Of a stretch of DNA of 64,000 nt, positions 44,782-52,541 are shown one piece after another (the first letter of the stretch is position 1; the number at the start of each line of letters is the position of its first letter). Position numbers and translations under genes: made by a program. Origin of the DNA: Bacteroidota bacterium (lineage in GTDB: Bacteria > Bacteroidota > Bacteroidia > Chitinophagales > Chitinophagaceae); contig JAGWRO010000076.1 of the NCBI GenBank assembly GCA_028876495.1, positions 1 through 64,000 of the forward strand. The letters run 5' to 3'. The notes under the pieces were generated by a model, which worked only from the letters and a program-made list of their open reading frames with translations, had not been told where the DNA came from and ran no database searches.

Positions 44782-45663
44782 TTATAGTTTGCGGGTTTTC
44801 TTTTCCTGATAAACTCTCATCATTTGCAAGGTTACTGCCAGCAATATCAAGGTAAAGCCGAAGTAAAACTCCGGCCCTAAAAACTTATTTTCCTTAAAAA
44901 TGATAAAGGCAAGGATAATAGAATATACCGGCTCAAAATTGTAAGTGAGGTTAGTAGTAAATGCCGAAATATGTTTTAAGGCATTCAGGCTAAGATTAAA
45001 GGCGAAAACGGTGCAAACACCTGCCAGTATGATCAACCACAACCAATCGCTGTAAGTGGGCAGAAAATAAGCTGCCGGAAAAAAGTGAAGGTAAACCGGC
45101 AATATGAAGCCAAGTGCGATAAAACCTCCGCTCATTTCATAAAGTGTAACTGTGTTTGGCGGAAAATCTTCCACCAATTTTTTATTGAGGATGGGAAAAA
45201 TGCAGGCAAGCATTGCAGAAATGATTCCAAAAATGATCCCCATTTTATATTCAGGATAAAAATTAAAGATGAGGTAAACGCCGGCAATGGCGAGTATTCC
45301 AAGAAACACTTCTACAAAATCTACTTTTCTTCTCATGATCAGCGGCTCAAAAAAAGAAGTGAAAAAACCGATCGTTGATAAGCAGGTAACTGAAACTGAA
45401 ACATTAGAATATTTAATGCTTCCGTAAAAGGTTACCCAATGTAGTGAAATGATGGCCCCGATCCCAAAAAGCCTCAGCGTGTTTTTCCATGAAAGCTTTT
45501 GTAATTGTTTTTTATACAGCAAAAATGCACCAAGAATTACTGCGCTTAGCAGCATACGGTAAGAAGTAAGTACTGCTTCATTTAATTGGATCAGTTTCCC
45601 TAAGATAGCAGTAAAACCAGCCAGCATAACTGCAAAATGAAGTTGGAAAAAGGCTTTTTTCAC
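44782..45663 (-). CDS. EamA/DMT-superfamily transporter
   Basis: 293 residues with ten hydrophobic segments arranged as two EamA repeats (about 7-135 and 145-285). The first repeat contains FGIGAIISLHWVTFYGSIKY and the second VTLYEMSGGFIALGF and ISAFTTNLTYNFEPVYSII. Such proteins export amino acids, metabolites or nucleotide sugars; substrate not deducible. Single gene with an AT-rich divergent region shared with the DUF2723 gene. Confidence 0.88.
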   Translation of the reverse strand: MKKAFFQLHFAVMLAGFTAILGKLIQLNEAVLTSYRMLLSAVILGAFLLYKKQLQKLSWKNTLRLFGIGAIISLHWVTFYGSIKYSNVSVSVTCLSTIGFFTSFFEPLIMRRKVDFVEVFLGILAIAGVYLIFNFYPEYKMGIIFGIISAMLACIFPILNKKLVEDFPPNTVTLYEMSGGFIALGFILPVYLHFFPAAYFLPTYSDWLWLIILAGVCTVFAFNLSLNALKHISAFTTNLTYNFEPVYSIILAFIIFKENKFLGPEFYFGFTLILLAVTLQMMRVYQEKKTRKL

Positions 45664-45707
45664 TGAAGTGTACCCGGTGATTTTGATGATCTGAATAGTA
45701 AAAAATA

Positions 45708-45746
45708 AATATTCTTAAAACTTTCGATTTTTGAATATTAAAAATC
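45708..45746. repeat. Nested inverted repeats upstream of the DMT gene
   Basis: GATTTTT (45726-45732), loop GAATATT, AAAAATC (45740-45746) is a perfect 7-bp hairpin; the loop itself pairs with AATATTC at 45708-45714. It lies 45-83 nt upstream of the DMT start, so it may be an operator or alternative-structure element. Confidence 0.35.
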
Positions 45747-45874
45747 AAAATTAGAGCAAGAAACCACACAAATAAAATTTATTGTGGCCGCATATCGGTC
45801 TTTAACTCCTCTGGTAAACAGGAAATAATAATGAAAACAAATTAACAATCCTTTGTGTAAAAAAAAATAAGTGA

Positions 45875-45906
45875 ATTGAATTGTAGCAATCATAGCTTTA
45901 TATTTG
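45875..45906 (+). promoter_or_regulatory. Likely promoter of the DUF2723 gene
   Basis: TATATTTG (45899-45906) is an exact -7 box. ATTG at 45875-45878, 20 bp upstream, is a partial -33 box. The start codon is 25 nt after the -7 box. Confidence 0.5.
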
Positions 45907-45931
45907 TCCCTTCTTTCGATAAATCCATAAT

Positions 45932-48900
45932 ATGAGTTATAAACGTATCAACAACATTACCGGGTGGGCAATTTGTATTATCGCCAGCTTCGTTTATTTA
46001 AAAACTATGGAAGCTACCGGCAGTTTTTGGGACTGCGGCGAATTTGCTTCCAGCGCATATAAGCTTCAAATACCTCATCCGCCGGGCGCTCCTTTATTTA
46101 TCATGCTTGGGAGGTTGTTTATGATTCCGTTTTCAAATCCGAATAATGCGATTCTTGGATTGAATACGATGAGTGCTTTAATGAGTGGTTTTTGCATTTT
46201 ATTTTTATTCTGGACGATTACTCACTTCGCACGTAGAATTTATGAAAAAAATAATTCTACCCCACTTACCAACAACCAGATTTTTGTAATAATGGCAGCA
46301 GGCGTGGTAGGGGCATTAGCTTATACTTTCAGCGATTCATTTTGGTACAGCGCTGTTGAGTCAGAAGTGTATGCCAGTTCCTCTTTCTTTACAGCAATTG
46401 TTTTTTGGTTGGTTCTTAAATGGGAACAGGCGGTTACTGAAGAAAAATTAAGAGGCGTTAAGGGTAATTTTACACCGGCAGATAAGTGGCTCATTTTGAT
46501 TTTCTATATGATAGGACTGGCGGTAGGTGTGCATTTGTTGCCTATCCTTACTATTCCTGCTATTGTAATGGTTTATTATTTTAAGCGTTACAAAGTAACC
46601 AAATGGGGAACTTTTTGGGCGTTCCTTGCTGCCTGTGCGGTTACCGGTATTGTTCAGGTTCCAATGATACAATGGAGTATCAAGCTGGCTTCTGATTTTG
46701 ATATCCTCTTTACCAATAGTTTTGACCTGCCATTCTTTACCGGATTTACTTTTTTCTTTGTTTTTATTGCTTTTGTTATTTACCTGATGATACGGTTGGC
46801 AAAGAGAAAAAACTGGAATTTCTTAAGGTTGGCCATGTGGAGCTTTGCTTTTGTATTGCTGGGCTTTTCTACTTATTTTACTACAATGATCCGATCCAAT
46901 GCGGATCCTGCAATTGATATGTTTAATGTGGATAATCCTTTAAGCCTTGAAGGATATCTTAGCCGCGAACAATATGGAGATTGGCCAATAATAAAAGGTC
47001 AGGATTTTACAGACGAACCTACCAACCAGACTTACCAAGATGTTTATGTAAAAGGTAAGAATAAGTATGTAAAAAAAGGTAAAAAAGTTGTAACTGAATA
47101 TGCTCCTTCGGACCTTCACTTTTTTCCGAGGATGTGGGATAATAGTAACGACCAGGGACACGCCGATTATTATGCCAACTTTGCGAACATAGGTAAAGAC
47201 CCTAAAACAGGAAAATACTACTCAAAGCCAACAATGGCTGATAATATAGCTTTCTTTTTTAGCTACCAGCTCAACTGGATGTATATCCGTTATTTCATGT
47301 GGAATTTTGCAGGAAAACAAAACGATCTAGAGGGTATAGACATGGGAAATGTGCGGGATGGTAACTGGATCACAGGCATACCTTTTTGGGATAATGCACG
47401 ATTGGGGGATCAAAGTAAAATGCCGGAAAGCCTGAAAATAAATAAATCACACAACAGGTTATTTGCTTTGCCATTGATCCTCGGGCTGCTTGGCCTTATT
47501 TACCAATATCAAAAAGATAAAGAAAATGGTTTGGTTGTCGGATTATTATTCTTCTTTACGGGTATTGCCATTGTAGTTTACCTGAACCAGGCGGGCAACC
47601 AACCGCGTGAAAGGGATTATGCTTATGTTGGATCTTTCTATGCTTTTGCGGTCTGGATAGGATTGGGCGTTATGTATGTAAAAGAGCTTTTTGATAAATA
47701 CATGAGTTCTAAAACGTCTGGCTATGTTGCCGCGGGATTATGTCTTCTGGCGGTGCCGGTAATAATGGCCAGCCAGGAATGGAATGATCATGACAGGAGC
47801 CAGAAAACTTTGGCTAGAGACATCGCTAAAGATTATTTGGAAAGTTGCGCTCCCAATGCCATTCTTATTACATTCGGAGATAACGATACGTATCCTCTTT
47901 GGTTTGATCAGGAAGTGCTTGGAATACGAAGAGATGTCAGGGTAATTAATTCCAGTTTGCTTGGAACGGACTGGTACCTGAACCAACTTCGATATAAGAT
48001 CAATAAAAGCGATCCTATCCCGATTATATGGACACCGGAACAAATTATAGGAAGCAACCGTGATGCAATTTATTTCTTCCCCGACCTTCCGGGTGCCAAG
48101 GTAGATCAGACTAAACCGCTCGATCTTTACACCATGATGAAAGATTATGCCGGTAGTGATGATCCTTCGAAAATGTACCAAAACGGTGACGATTTCATCA
48201 ATATTTTCCCTACAAAAAATGTGGAAGTGCCTGTAGATACTGCTTTGGTAAGAGAAAACGGAACAGTAAATCCGGATGACAGTGTATTGACAAAATTGGA
48301 TTTTACCATTCCTAAGAATGCACTATTGAAAAATGAAAGTGCTGTACTCAATATCATTGCGGCGAATAAATGGAAACGCCCGATTTATTTTACAACGCCT
48401 TATGGAGACCTCGGCTTTCAGCAATATTTAAGAACCGACGGGCTAACGTACAGGTTGGTTCCTGTTAAGAATGCCGACGTGAACCGTAATTGGGCTTATA
48501 ATGTAATGATGAACAAATTCGCCTTCGGGGGCGCCGATAAGCCGGGTACTTATTTTGATGAAGAAAACCGCAGGCATTTGAATACCTTAAGAATGCAGTA
48601 CGCACAGGTAGCCGGTAATCTGGCTGAAAATGGAAAATTAAAAGAAGCAAGAGACCTCCTGGAGAAATGTGATAAAAACATGTTGCAACAGGATTTCCCT
48701 TATGGAATGGCTTCTCGCAGAGAGCAACAGGACCAGATTTCAGGACAGTTTTTATTGGCTGCTTACAGAGCCGGTGATACTACTTTGGCTAAAAAAGTCT
48801 CAGACGCTCTGCGCACTGATCTGGAACAGCAGGTTATGTATTTCAGTAGCCTGGATGAAAACAGGCAGCAATACCTCGCTTATGACAACCAGATCGTAAC

Positions 48901-49045
48901 CCAGATGTTACAACAGTTGCAGGGAATGGAGCAGTATTTTACAAAACCTCCGGCTGAAACGATTTTACCCGAAAGTGCAAACAAGACAATAAAAAATCTT
49001 CCTCCCCCTAAAACAGAAAAACAGCCACACGATAAAACACAATAG
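45932..49045 (+). CDS. DUF2723 / TMEM260-like membrane glycosyltransferase
   Basis: 1037 residues. The N-terminal phrase GSFWDCGEFASSAYKLQIPH, with acidic residues after the first membrane segment, followed by PPGAPLFIMLGRLF, is the hallmark of DUF2723, related to PMT/GT-C protein O-mannosyltransferases (human TMEM260). About 11-12 membrane segments extend to residue 620, with a periplasmic insertion at about 340-510; the remainder is a soluble domain with a TPR-like end and a Pro-rich tail. It probably transfers a sugar from a lipid carrier to exported proteins; the acceptor is unknown. Single gene closed by a terminator. Confidence 0.88.
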   Translation: MSYKRINNITGWAICIIASFVYLKTMEATGSFWDCGEFASSAYKLQIPHPPGAPLFIMLGRLFMIPFSNPNNAILGLNTMSALMSGFCILFLFWTITHFARRIYEKNNSTPLTNNQIFVIMAAGVVGALAYTFSDSFWYSAVESEVYASSSFFTAIVFWLVLKWEQAVTEEKLRGVKGNFTPADKWLILIFYMIGLAVGVHLLPILTIPAIVMVYYFKRYKVTKWGTFWAFLAACAVTGIVQVPMIQWSIKLASDFDILFTNSFDLPFFTGFTFFFVFIAFVIYLMIRLAKRKNWNFLRLAMWSFAFVLLGFSTYFTTMIRSNADPAIDMFNVDNPLSLEGYLSREQYGDWPIIKGQDFTDEPTNQTYQDVYVKGKNKYVKKGKKVVTEYAPSDLHFFPRMWDNSNDQGHADYYANFANIGKDPKTGKYYSKPTMADNIAFFFSYQLNWMYIRYFMWNFAGKQNDLEGIDMGNVRDGNWITGIPFWDNARLGDQSKMPESLKINKSHNRLFALPLILGLLGLIYQYQKDKENGLVVGLLFFFTGIAIVVYLNQAGNQPRERDYAYVGSFYAFAVWIGLGVMYVKELFDKYMSSKTSGYVAAGLCLLAVPVIMASQEWNDHDRSQKTLARDIAKDYLESCAPNAILITFGDNDTYPLWFDQEVLGIRRDVRVINSSLLGTDWYLNQLRYKINKSDPIPIIWTPEQIIGSNRDAIYFFPDLPGAKVDQTKPLDLYTMMKDYAGSDDPSKMYQNGDDFINIFPTKNVEVPVDTALVRENGTVNPDDSVLTKLDFTIPKNALLKNESAVLNIIAANKWKRPIYFTTPYGDLGFQQYLRTDGLTYRLVPVKNADVNRNWAYNVMMNKFAFGGADKPGTYFDEENRRHLNTLRMQYAQVAGNLAENGKLKEARDLLEKCDKNMLQQDFPYGMASRREQQDQISGQFLLAAYRAGDTTLAKKVSDALRTDLEQQVMYFSSLDENRQQYLAYDNQIVTQMLQQLQGMEQYFTKPPAETILPESANKTIKNLPPPKTEKQPHDKTQ

Positions 49046-49071
49046 ATTTTATCTTTTATAATCAGAATTTC

Positions 49072-49109
49072 AAATCCCGGTTTCTTAAAGGAGTCGGGAT
49101 TTTTTTATT
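49072..49109 (+). terminator. Terminator of the DUF2723 gene
   Basis: AAATCCCG (49072-49079) / CGGGATTT (49095-49102) followed by a T-rich run, 27 nt after the stop. Confidence 0.8.
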
Positions 49110-49196
49110 TTTAACAATGCAGTTTATAAAAAAAAATCATTGTGAAGTAAATTGCAGAGAAAGGCTGCTGAAAATATTAAAGGCCTAACTTGAAAA

Positions 49197-49212
49197 TAGT
49201 AAACAAACAAAA
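49197..49212 (-). repeat. 16-bp intergenic motif, copy 13 (reverse)
   Basis: Plus strand reads TAGTAAACAAACAAAA, 48 nt before the VWA gene. Confidence 0.45.
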
Positions 49213-49259
49213 CCGGCAATTTCTATTTTGCGTACCTTTAAATGAATCAAATAGTATAA

Positions 49260-50357
49260 ATGAGATTTAATCATTTTTCAAAATTCAACCCAAATGAAAA
49301 TAGCAAGTCAACATTTGAAAACCTGTTGAATATTTTCATGCAACTGCTTACTTATACAAGTGGCGACGTAGGTGAAGCCCTTAGCTGGCTTACCGAACTG
49401 GATAAAGAATACAATCTTACCAATGATGAATACGGGATGGGAGATTTTATTGAAGATCTGAAAGACAAAGGGTATATAGACGAGAATAAACAGAACGGAG
49501 AAATAAAAATTACTCCAAAAACCGAGCAGGGAATCAGGAAGCGCAGCCTTGAGGAAATATTTGGTAAGCTTAAAAAAACAAGATCAGGAAATCATAATAC
49601 CTTCAAACCCGGTGGTGGCGACGAGATCAATCCGGAAACCAGGCCTTTTCAGTTCGGCGATACTTTAGAGCAAATTGATTTTACGGAATCGATCCGTAAT
49701 GCGCAAATCAATCATGGAACGGAAAGTTTTATGATGCATGAAGATGATTTGGAAATTCGTGAAACTGATTTTAAAGCGCAAACTTCCACCGTGTTGATGA
49801 TCGACATTTCGCACAGCATGATCTTATATGGCGAAGACAGGATAACACCTGCCAAGAAAGTAGCGATGGCTTTGAGCGAATTAATTACTACCAAATATCC
49901 GAAGGACACCATTGATATCGTGGTTTTTGGAAATGATGCATGGACTGTGGAAATCAAAGATCTTCCTTATTTGCAGGTTGGGCCTTATCACACCAATACG
50001 GTTGCGGGGCTCGAACTGGCGATGGATATTTTGCGAAGAAGAAAAAATCCCAACAAACAAATTTTTATGATCACTGACGGAAAGCCGACTTGTTTGAAAG
50101 TGGGCAAGCGTTATTATAAAAATAGTTTTGGAGTTGATAGAAGAATTTTAAATCGTTGCCTGAATCTTGCTGCTCAATGTAAAAAACTTAAAATTCCTAT
50201 CACCACATTTATGATTGCCAGCGATCCGTATCTTCAAAAATTTGTGACTGAATTTACAGAAACCAATAATGGCAAGGCTTTCTTTGCGTCTCTCGACAGG
50301 CTGGGCGCTTTTATCTTTAAAGACTTTGAAAGCGGAAAAAGAAAAACGGTTTATTGA
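49260..50357 (+). CDS. VWA-domain protein partnered with an AAA+ ATPase
   Basis: 365 residues, no signal peptide or membrane segment. An N-terminal helical part (1-150) is followed by a VWA domain (about 170-350): MIDAS in MIDISHSMILYGEDRITPAKK (DxSxS), then IVVFGNDAWTVEI and MITDGKPTC. Cytoplasmic VWA proteins of this kind (CoxE/ChlD/YehP-like) work with a MoxR/ChlI-type AAA+ ATPase, here encoded next but one, to remodel or metallate a target. The target is not evident. The partner gene is separated by an inserted cassette. Confidence 0.85.
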   Translation: MRFNHFSKFNPNENSKSTFENLLNIFMQLLTYTSGDVGEALSWLTELDKEYNLTNDEYGMGDFIEDLKDKGYIDENKQNGEIKITPKTEQGIRKRSLEEIFGKLKKTRSGNHNTFKPGGGDEINPETRPFQFGDTLEQIDFTESIRNAQINHGTESFMMHEDDLEIRETDFKAQTSTVLMIDISHSMILYGEDRITPAKKVAMALSELITTKYPKDTIDIVVFGNDAWTVEIKDLPYLQVGPYHTNTVAGLELAMDILRRRKNPNKQIFMITDGKPTCLKVGKRYYKNSFGVDRRILNRCLNLAAQCKKLKIPITTFMIASDPYLQKFVTEFTETNNGKAFFASLDRLGAFIFKDFESGKRKTVY

Positions 50358-50361
50358 AAAA

Positions 50362-50381
50362 TGTCTGAACCATGATTTGGG
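50362..50381. repeat. Left inverted repeat of the GxxExxY cassette
   Basis: TGTCTGAACCATGATTTGGG, starting 4 nt after the VWA stop. It is the exact reverse complement of 50855-50874. Beyond the 20 bp, both arms continue with similar GATT-rich sequence. Confidence 0.9.
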
Positions 50382-50440
50382 GAGATTAAAAAGATTAGAA
50401 GAACAGATTTTTAGACGATAATTGATACATTTACTTAATT

Positions 50441-50848
50441 GTGGGACAGACAGAATATAAATTTAAAGAGATAACAGAAAAAATAATTGGTGCAGCAATG
50501 AGAGTGCATTCTGCCCCGGGAAACGGATTCCAGGAAGTAATTTATCAAAGAGCACTTGAAATTGAAATGGATGATTCCGATTTGAAGTTTGCCCGGGAAT
50601 TAAGCATGCCGATTTATTATAAAAACAAACAGATAGGAGAAAGAAGAGTAGATTTTTTTGTGGAATCCAAAATAATGGTAGAACTCAAGGCTATTATCCA
50701 ATTAGAAAATGTTCATCTTGCGCAGGCCAAAAATTATTTAGAGGCATACAATGTGCAGGTAGGATTACTGATAAATTTTGGATCCATTAGTCTTCAATTT
50801 AAAAGACTTGAAAACTCAAAATTCTGCCCTAATCCTAACAATCAATAA
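50441..50848 (+). CDS. GxxExxY protein (PD-(D/E)XK nuclease-like)
   Basis: 135 residues. The family signature is GNGFQEVIYQRAL (G-x2-E-x2-Y) and the nuclease-like core is VDFFVES then MVELKA, giving the D...ExK pattern of the PD-(D/E)XK superfamily; the C-terminal VGLLINFGS then LQFKR is also typical. Start is GTG at 50441. Function is not established; the fold suggests a nuclease or nucleic-acid binder. Flanked by perfect inverted repeats and inserted in an unrelated operon, it behaves as a cassette gene rather than a part of the VWA-AAA+ system. Confidence 0.88.
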   Translation: MGQTEYKFKEITEKIIGAAMRVHSAPGNGFQEVIYQRALEIEMDDSDLKFARELSMPIYYKNKQIGERRVDFFVESKIMVELKAIIQLENVHLAQAKNYLEAYNVQVGLLINFGSISLQFKRLENSKFCPNPNNQ

Positions 50849-50854
50849 AATCCA

Positions 50855-50874
50855 CCCAAATCATGGTTCAGACA
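50855..50874. repeat. Right inverted repeat, contains the AAA+ start codon
   Basis: CCCAAATCATGGTTCAGACA. The ATG at 50863-50865 inside it is the annotated start of the following AAA+ gene, so the first four codons (Met-Val-Gln-Thr) come from the repeat. Confidence 0.9.
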
Positions 50875-52374
50875 GACATAAAAACCCTGGGACAACTAAA
50901 AGAAATTAACTACAAACCCAGATCAGTAAAAGAAGAATTACGCGAAAATCTTATTAAGAAGATCAGTAAAAAAGATGTGACTTTTCGTGGAATTATTGGT
51001 TATGAAGATTCAGTGATTCCTGATACAGAAAGAGCTTTGTTGTCACGTCATAATATCCTTTTCCTGGGTTTGCGTGGACAAGCGAAGACCCGTATGGCGC
51101 GCCAGATGACGGAATTACTGGATGAATATATCCCGGTAGTAGAAGGCAGCGAAGTAAACGATGATCCGTTTAAGCCGCTCAGCAAATATGCCCGCGATCT
51201 TGTGAAGGAAAAAGGAGATGACACACCTATCACATGGTTACATAGAAGCGAGCGATATGGGGAAAAATTAGCTACACCTGATGTAAGTGTTGCCGATCTT
51301 ATTGGTGATATTGACCCGATAAAAGCTGCCAATTTGAAGTTGAGTTATGCTGATGAAAGAGTGATCCATTATGGCATCATTCCAAGGAGCAACCGCGGCA
51401 TTTTTGTGATCAACGAATTACCCGATTTGCAGGCGCGCATCCAGGTTTCATTGTTCAATATTTTGGAAGAAGGCGACTTGCAGATACGCGGTTTTAAATT
51501 AAGATTGCCGCTGGATATTATGTTTGTCTTCACTGCAAATCCTGAAGATTATACCAACCGCGGGGCGATTGTAACACCACTTAAAGATCGTATCGAAAGC
51601 CAGATACTGACTCATTATCCTACCAATATTGAAAATTCTTTGTTTATTACTGAACAGGAAGCTTCCATTCATAGCGAACAGGTAAAAAAAGTACAGGTAA
51701 GTGATCTGGTAAAACGCCTGTTAGAGCAGGTTTCATTTGAAGCACGGGGAAGTGAATTTGTCGACAAAAAAAGTGGCGTTTCTGCAAGGCTTACCATCTC
51801 TGCATTTGAAAATGCCGTGAGTGCCGCAGAAAGGCGCGCCATCATGAATAAAGAAAAAGAAACGCAGGTTTGGATCAGCGATCTGACGGGCATTATTCCT
51901 TCCATCACCGGTAAAATAGAATTGGTATATGAAGGAGAACAGGAAGGTCCTTACCAGGTGGCGTATAATTTATTGGAGAAGGCCATACGGACACAATTTG
52001 TAAAATATTTCCCCAATCCTGAATCTTTAAAAAAAAGAAAAACCCGCGAATCTGTTCCTGAGGAAAATCCTTACAGGGCCATTACACATTGGTTTGATTC
52101 CGGCAACCAGCTGAATGTTTCTTTTGATTTAAAGGATGAAGATAAAATACAGATGCTTTACAAAGTAGATGGCTTATTTGGCCTCGTGAAAAAACATTTT
52201 CCTGCCGCCAATAATAAAGAAAATGCGTTGCTGATGGAATTTGTATTGCACGGTTTGTCGGCATTTTCTTTGATCAGCAAAAAAGTGGTGGAAGGTAAAA
52301 TCGAATTTAAAGATCTGATGGGAAGTATGATCAATTTAAGTTCCCAATCTTTTACAGATGATGAATTGGAGTAG
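50863..52374 (+). CDS. MoxR/ChlI-like AAA+ ATPase
   Basis: 503 residues, cytoplasmic. The Walker A is GLRGQAKT (near residue 69), the Walker B region GIFVINELPDL has Asn where Asp is usual, and sensor 1 is FTANPEDYTNRG; the C-terminal lid is helical. This matches Mg-chelatase subunit I-like ATPases paired with VWA proteins, here the gene at 49260. Family similarity begins at about residue 6 (IKTLGQLKE). The start codon and first residues fall in the right inverted repeat of the cassette, so the original start was probably replaced by the insertion. Confidence 0.88.
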   Translation: MVQTDIKTLGQLKEINYKPRSVKEELRENLIKKISKKDVTFRGIIGYEDSVIPDTERALLSRHNILFLGLRGQAKTRMARQMTELLDEYIPVVEGSEVNDDPFKPLSKYARDLVKEKGDDTPITWLHRSERYGEKLATPDVSVADLIGDIDPIKAANLKLSYADERVIHYGIIPRSNRGIFVINELPDLQARIQVSLFNILEEGDLQIRGFKLRLPLDIMFVFTANPEDYTNRGAIVTPLKDRIESQILTHYPTNIENSLFITEQEASIHSEQVKKVQVSDLVKRLLEQVSFEARGSEFVDKKSGVSARLTISAFENAVSAAERRAIMNKEKETQVWISDLTGIIPSITGKIELVYEGEQEGPYQVAYNLLEKAIRTQFVKYFPNPESLKKRKTRESVPEENPYRAITHWFDSGNQLNVSFDLKDEDKIQMLYKVDGLFGLVKKHFPAANNKENALLMEFVLHGLSAFSLISKKVVEGKIEFKDLMGSMINLSSQSFTDDELE

Positions 52375-52411
52375 TACCAAATCATTCTAAAGCAAAATAA
52401 AAAAAGCTGTT

Positions 52412-52427
52412 ATTTGTTGGATTTCTG
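52412..52427 (+). repeat. 16-bp intergenic motif, copy 14
   Basis: Reads ATTTGTTGGATTTCTG, 37 nt after the AAA+ gene stop. The first octamer is exact, the second changed. Confidence 0.45.
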
Positions 52428-52541
52428 AAGTCGGTGTAAGTTAAAAAAAATGCCACTATTAATCTTTTACAATCACTTTCTTTAATTTAATGATATTTTA
52501 GTTATTTCCAACGCTTCTAATAGCAAGAGTCTGCACCTTAG

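Larger units (their letters stand above)
50362..50874 (+). mobile_element. 513-bp cassette: GxxExxY gene between 20-bp inverted repeats
   Basis: Perfect 20-bp terminal inverted repeats bound a single small gene. No transposase is present and no target-site duplication is evident, so movement in trans or another mechanism would be needed. It splits a VWA-AAA+ gene pair that is normally adjacent. From memory, repeats of the type GTCTGAACCATGATTTGGGG recur in many bacterial genomes and are seen near GxxExxY genes. Confidence 0.7.

Noticed and set aside
50441-50848. GxxExxY gene as a working part of the VWA-AAA+ system
   Set aside because: Perfect inverted repeats bound it, and the repeat overlaps the neighbour's start, which fits an insertion better than a functional operon member.
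50900-52374. Loss of function of the AAA+ protein because Walker B has Asn
   Set aside because: The INELPDL form, as far as I recall, is usual in this ChlI-like subgroup paired with VWA proteins, so it is not by itself a defect.
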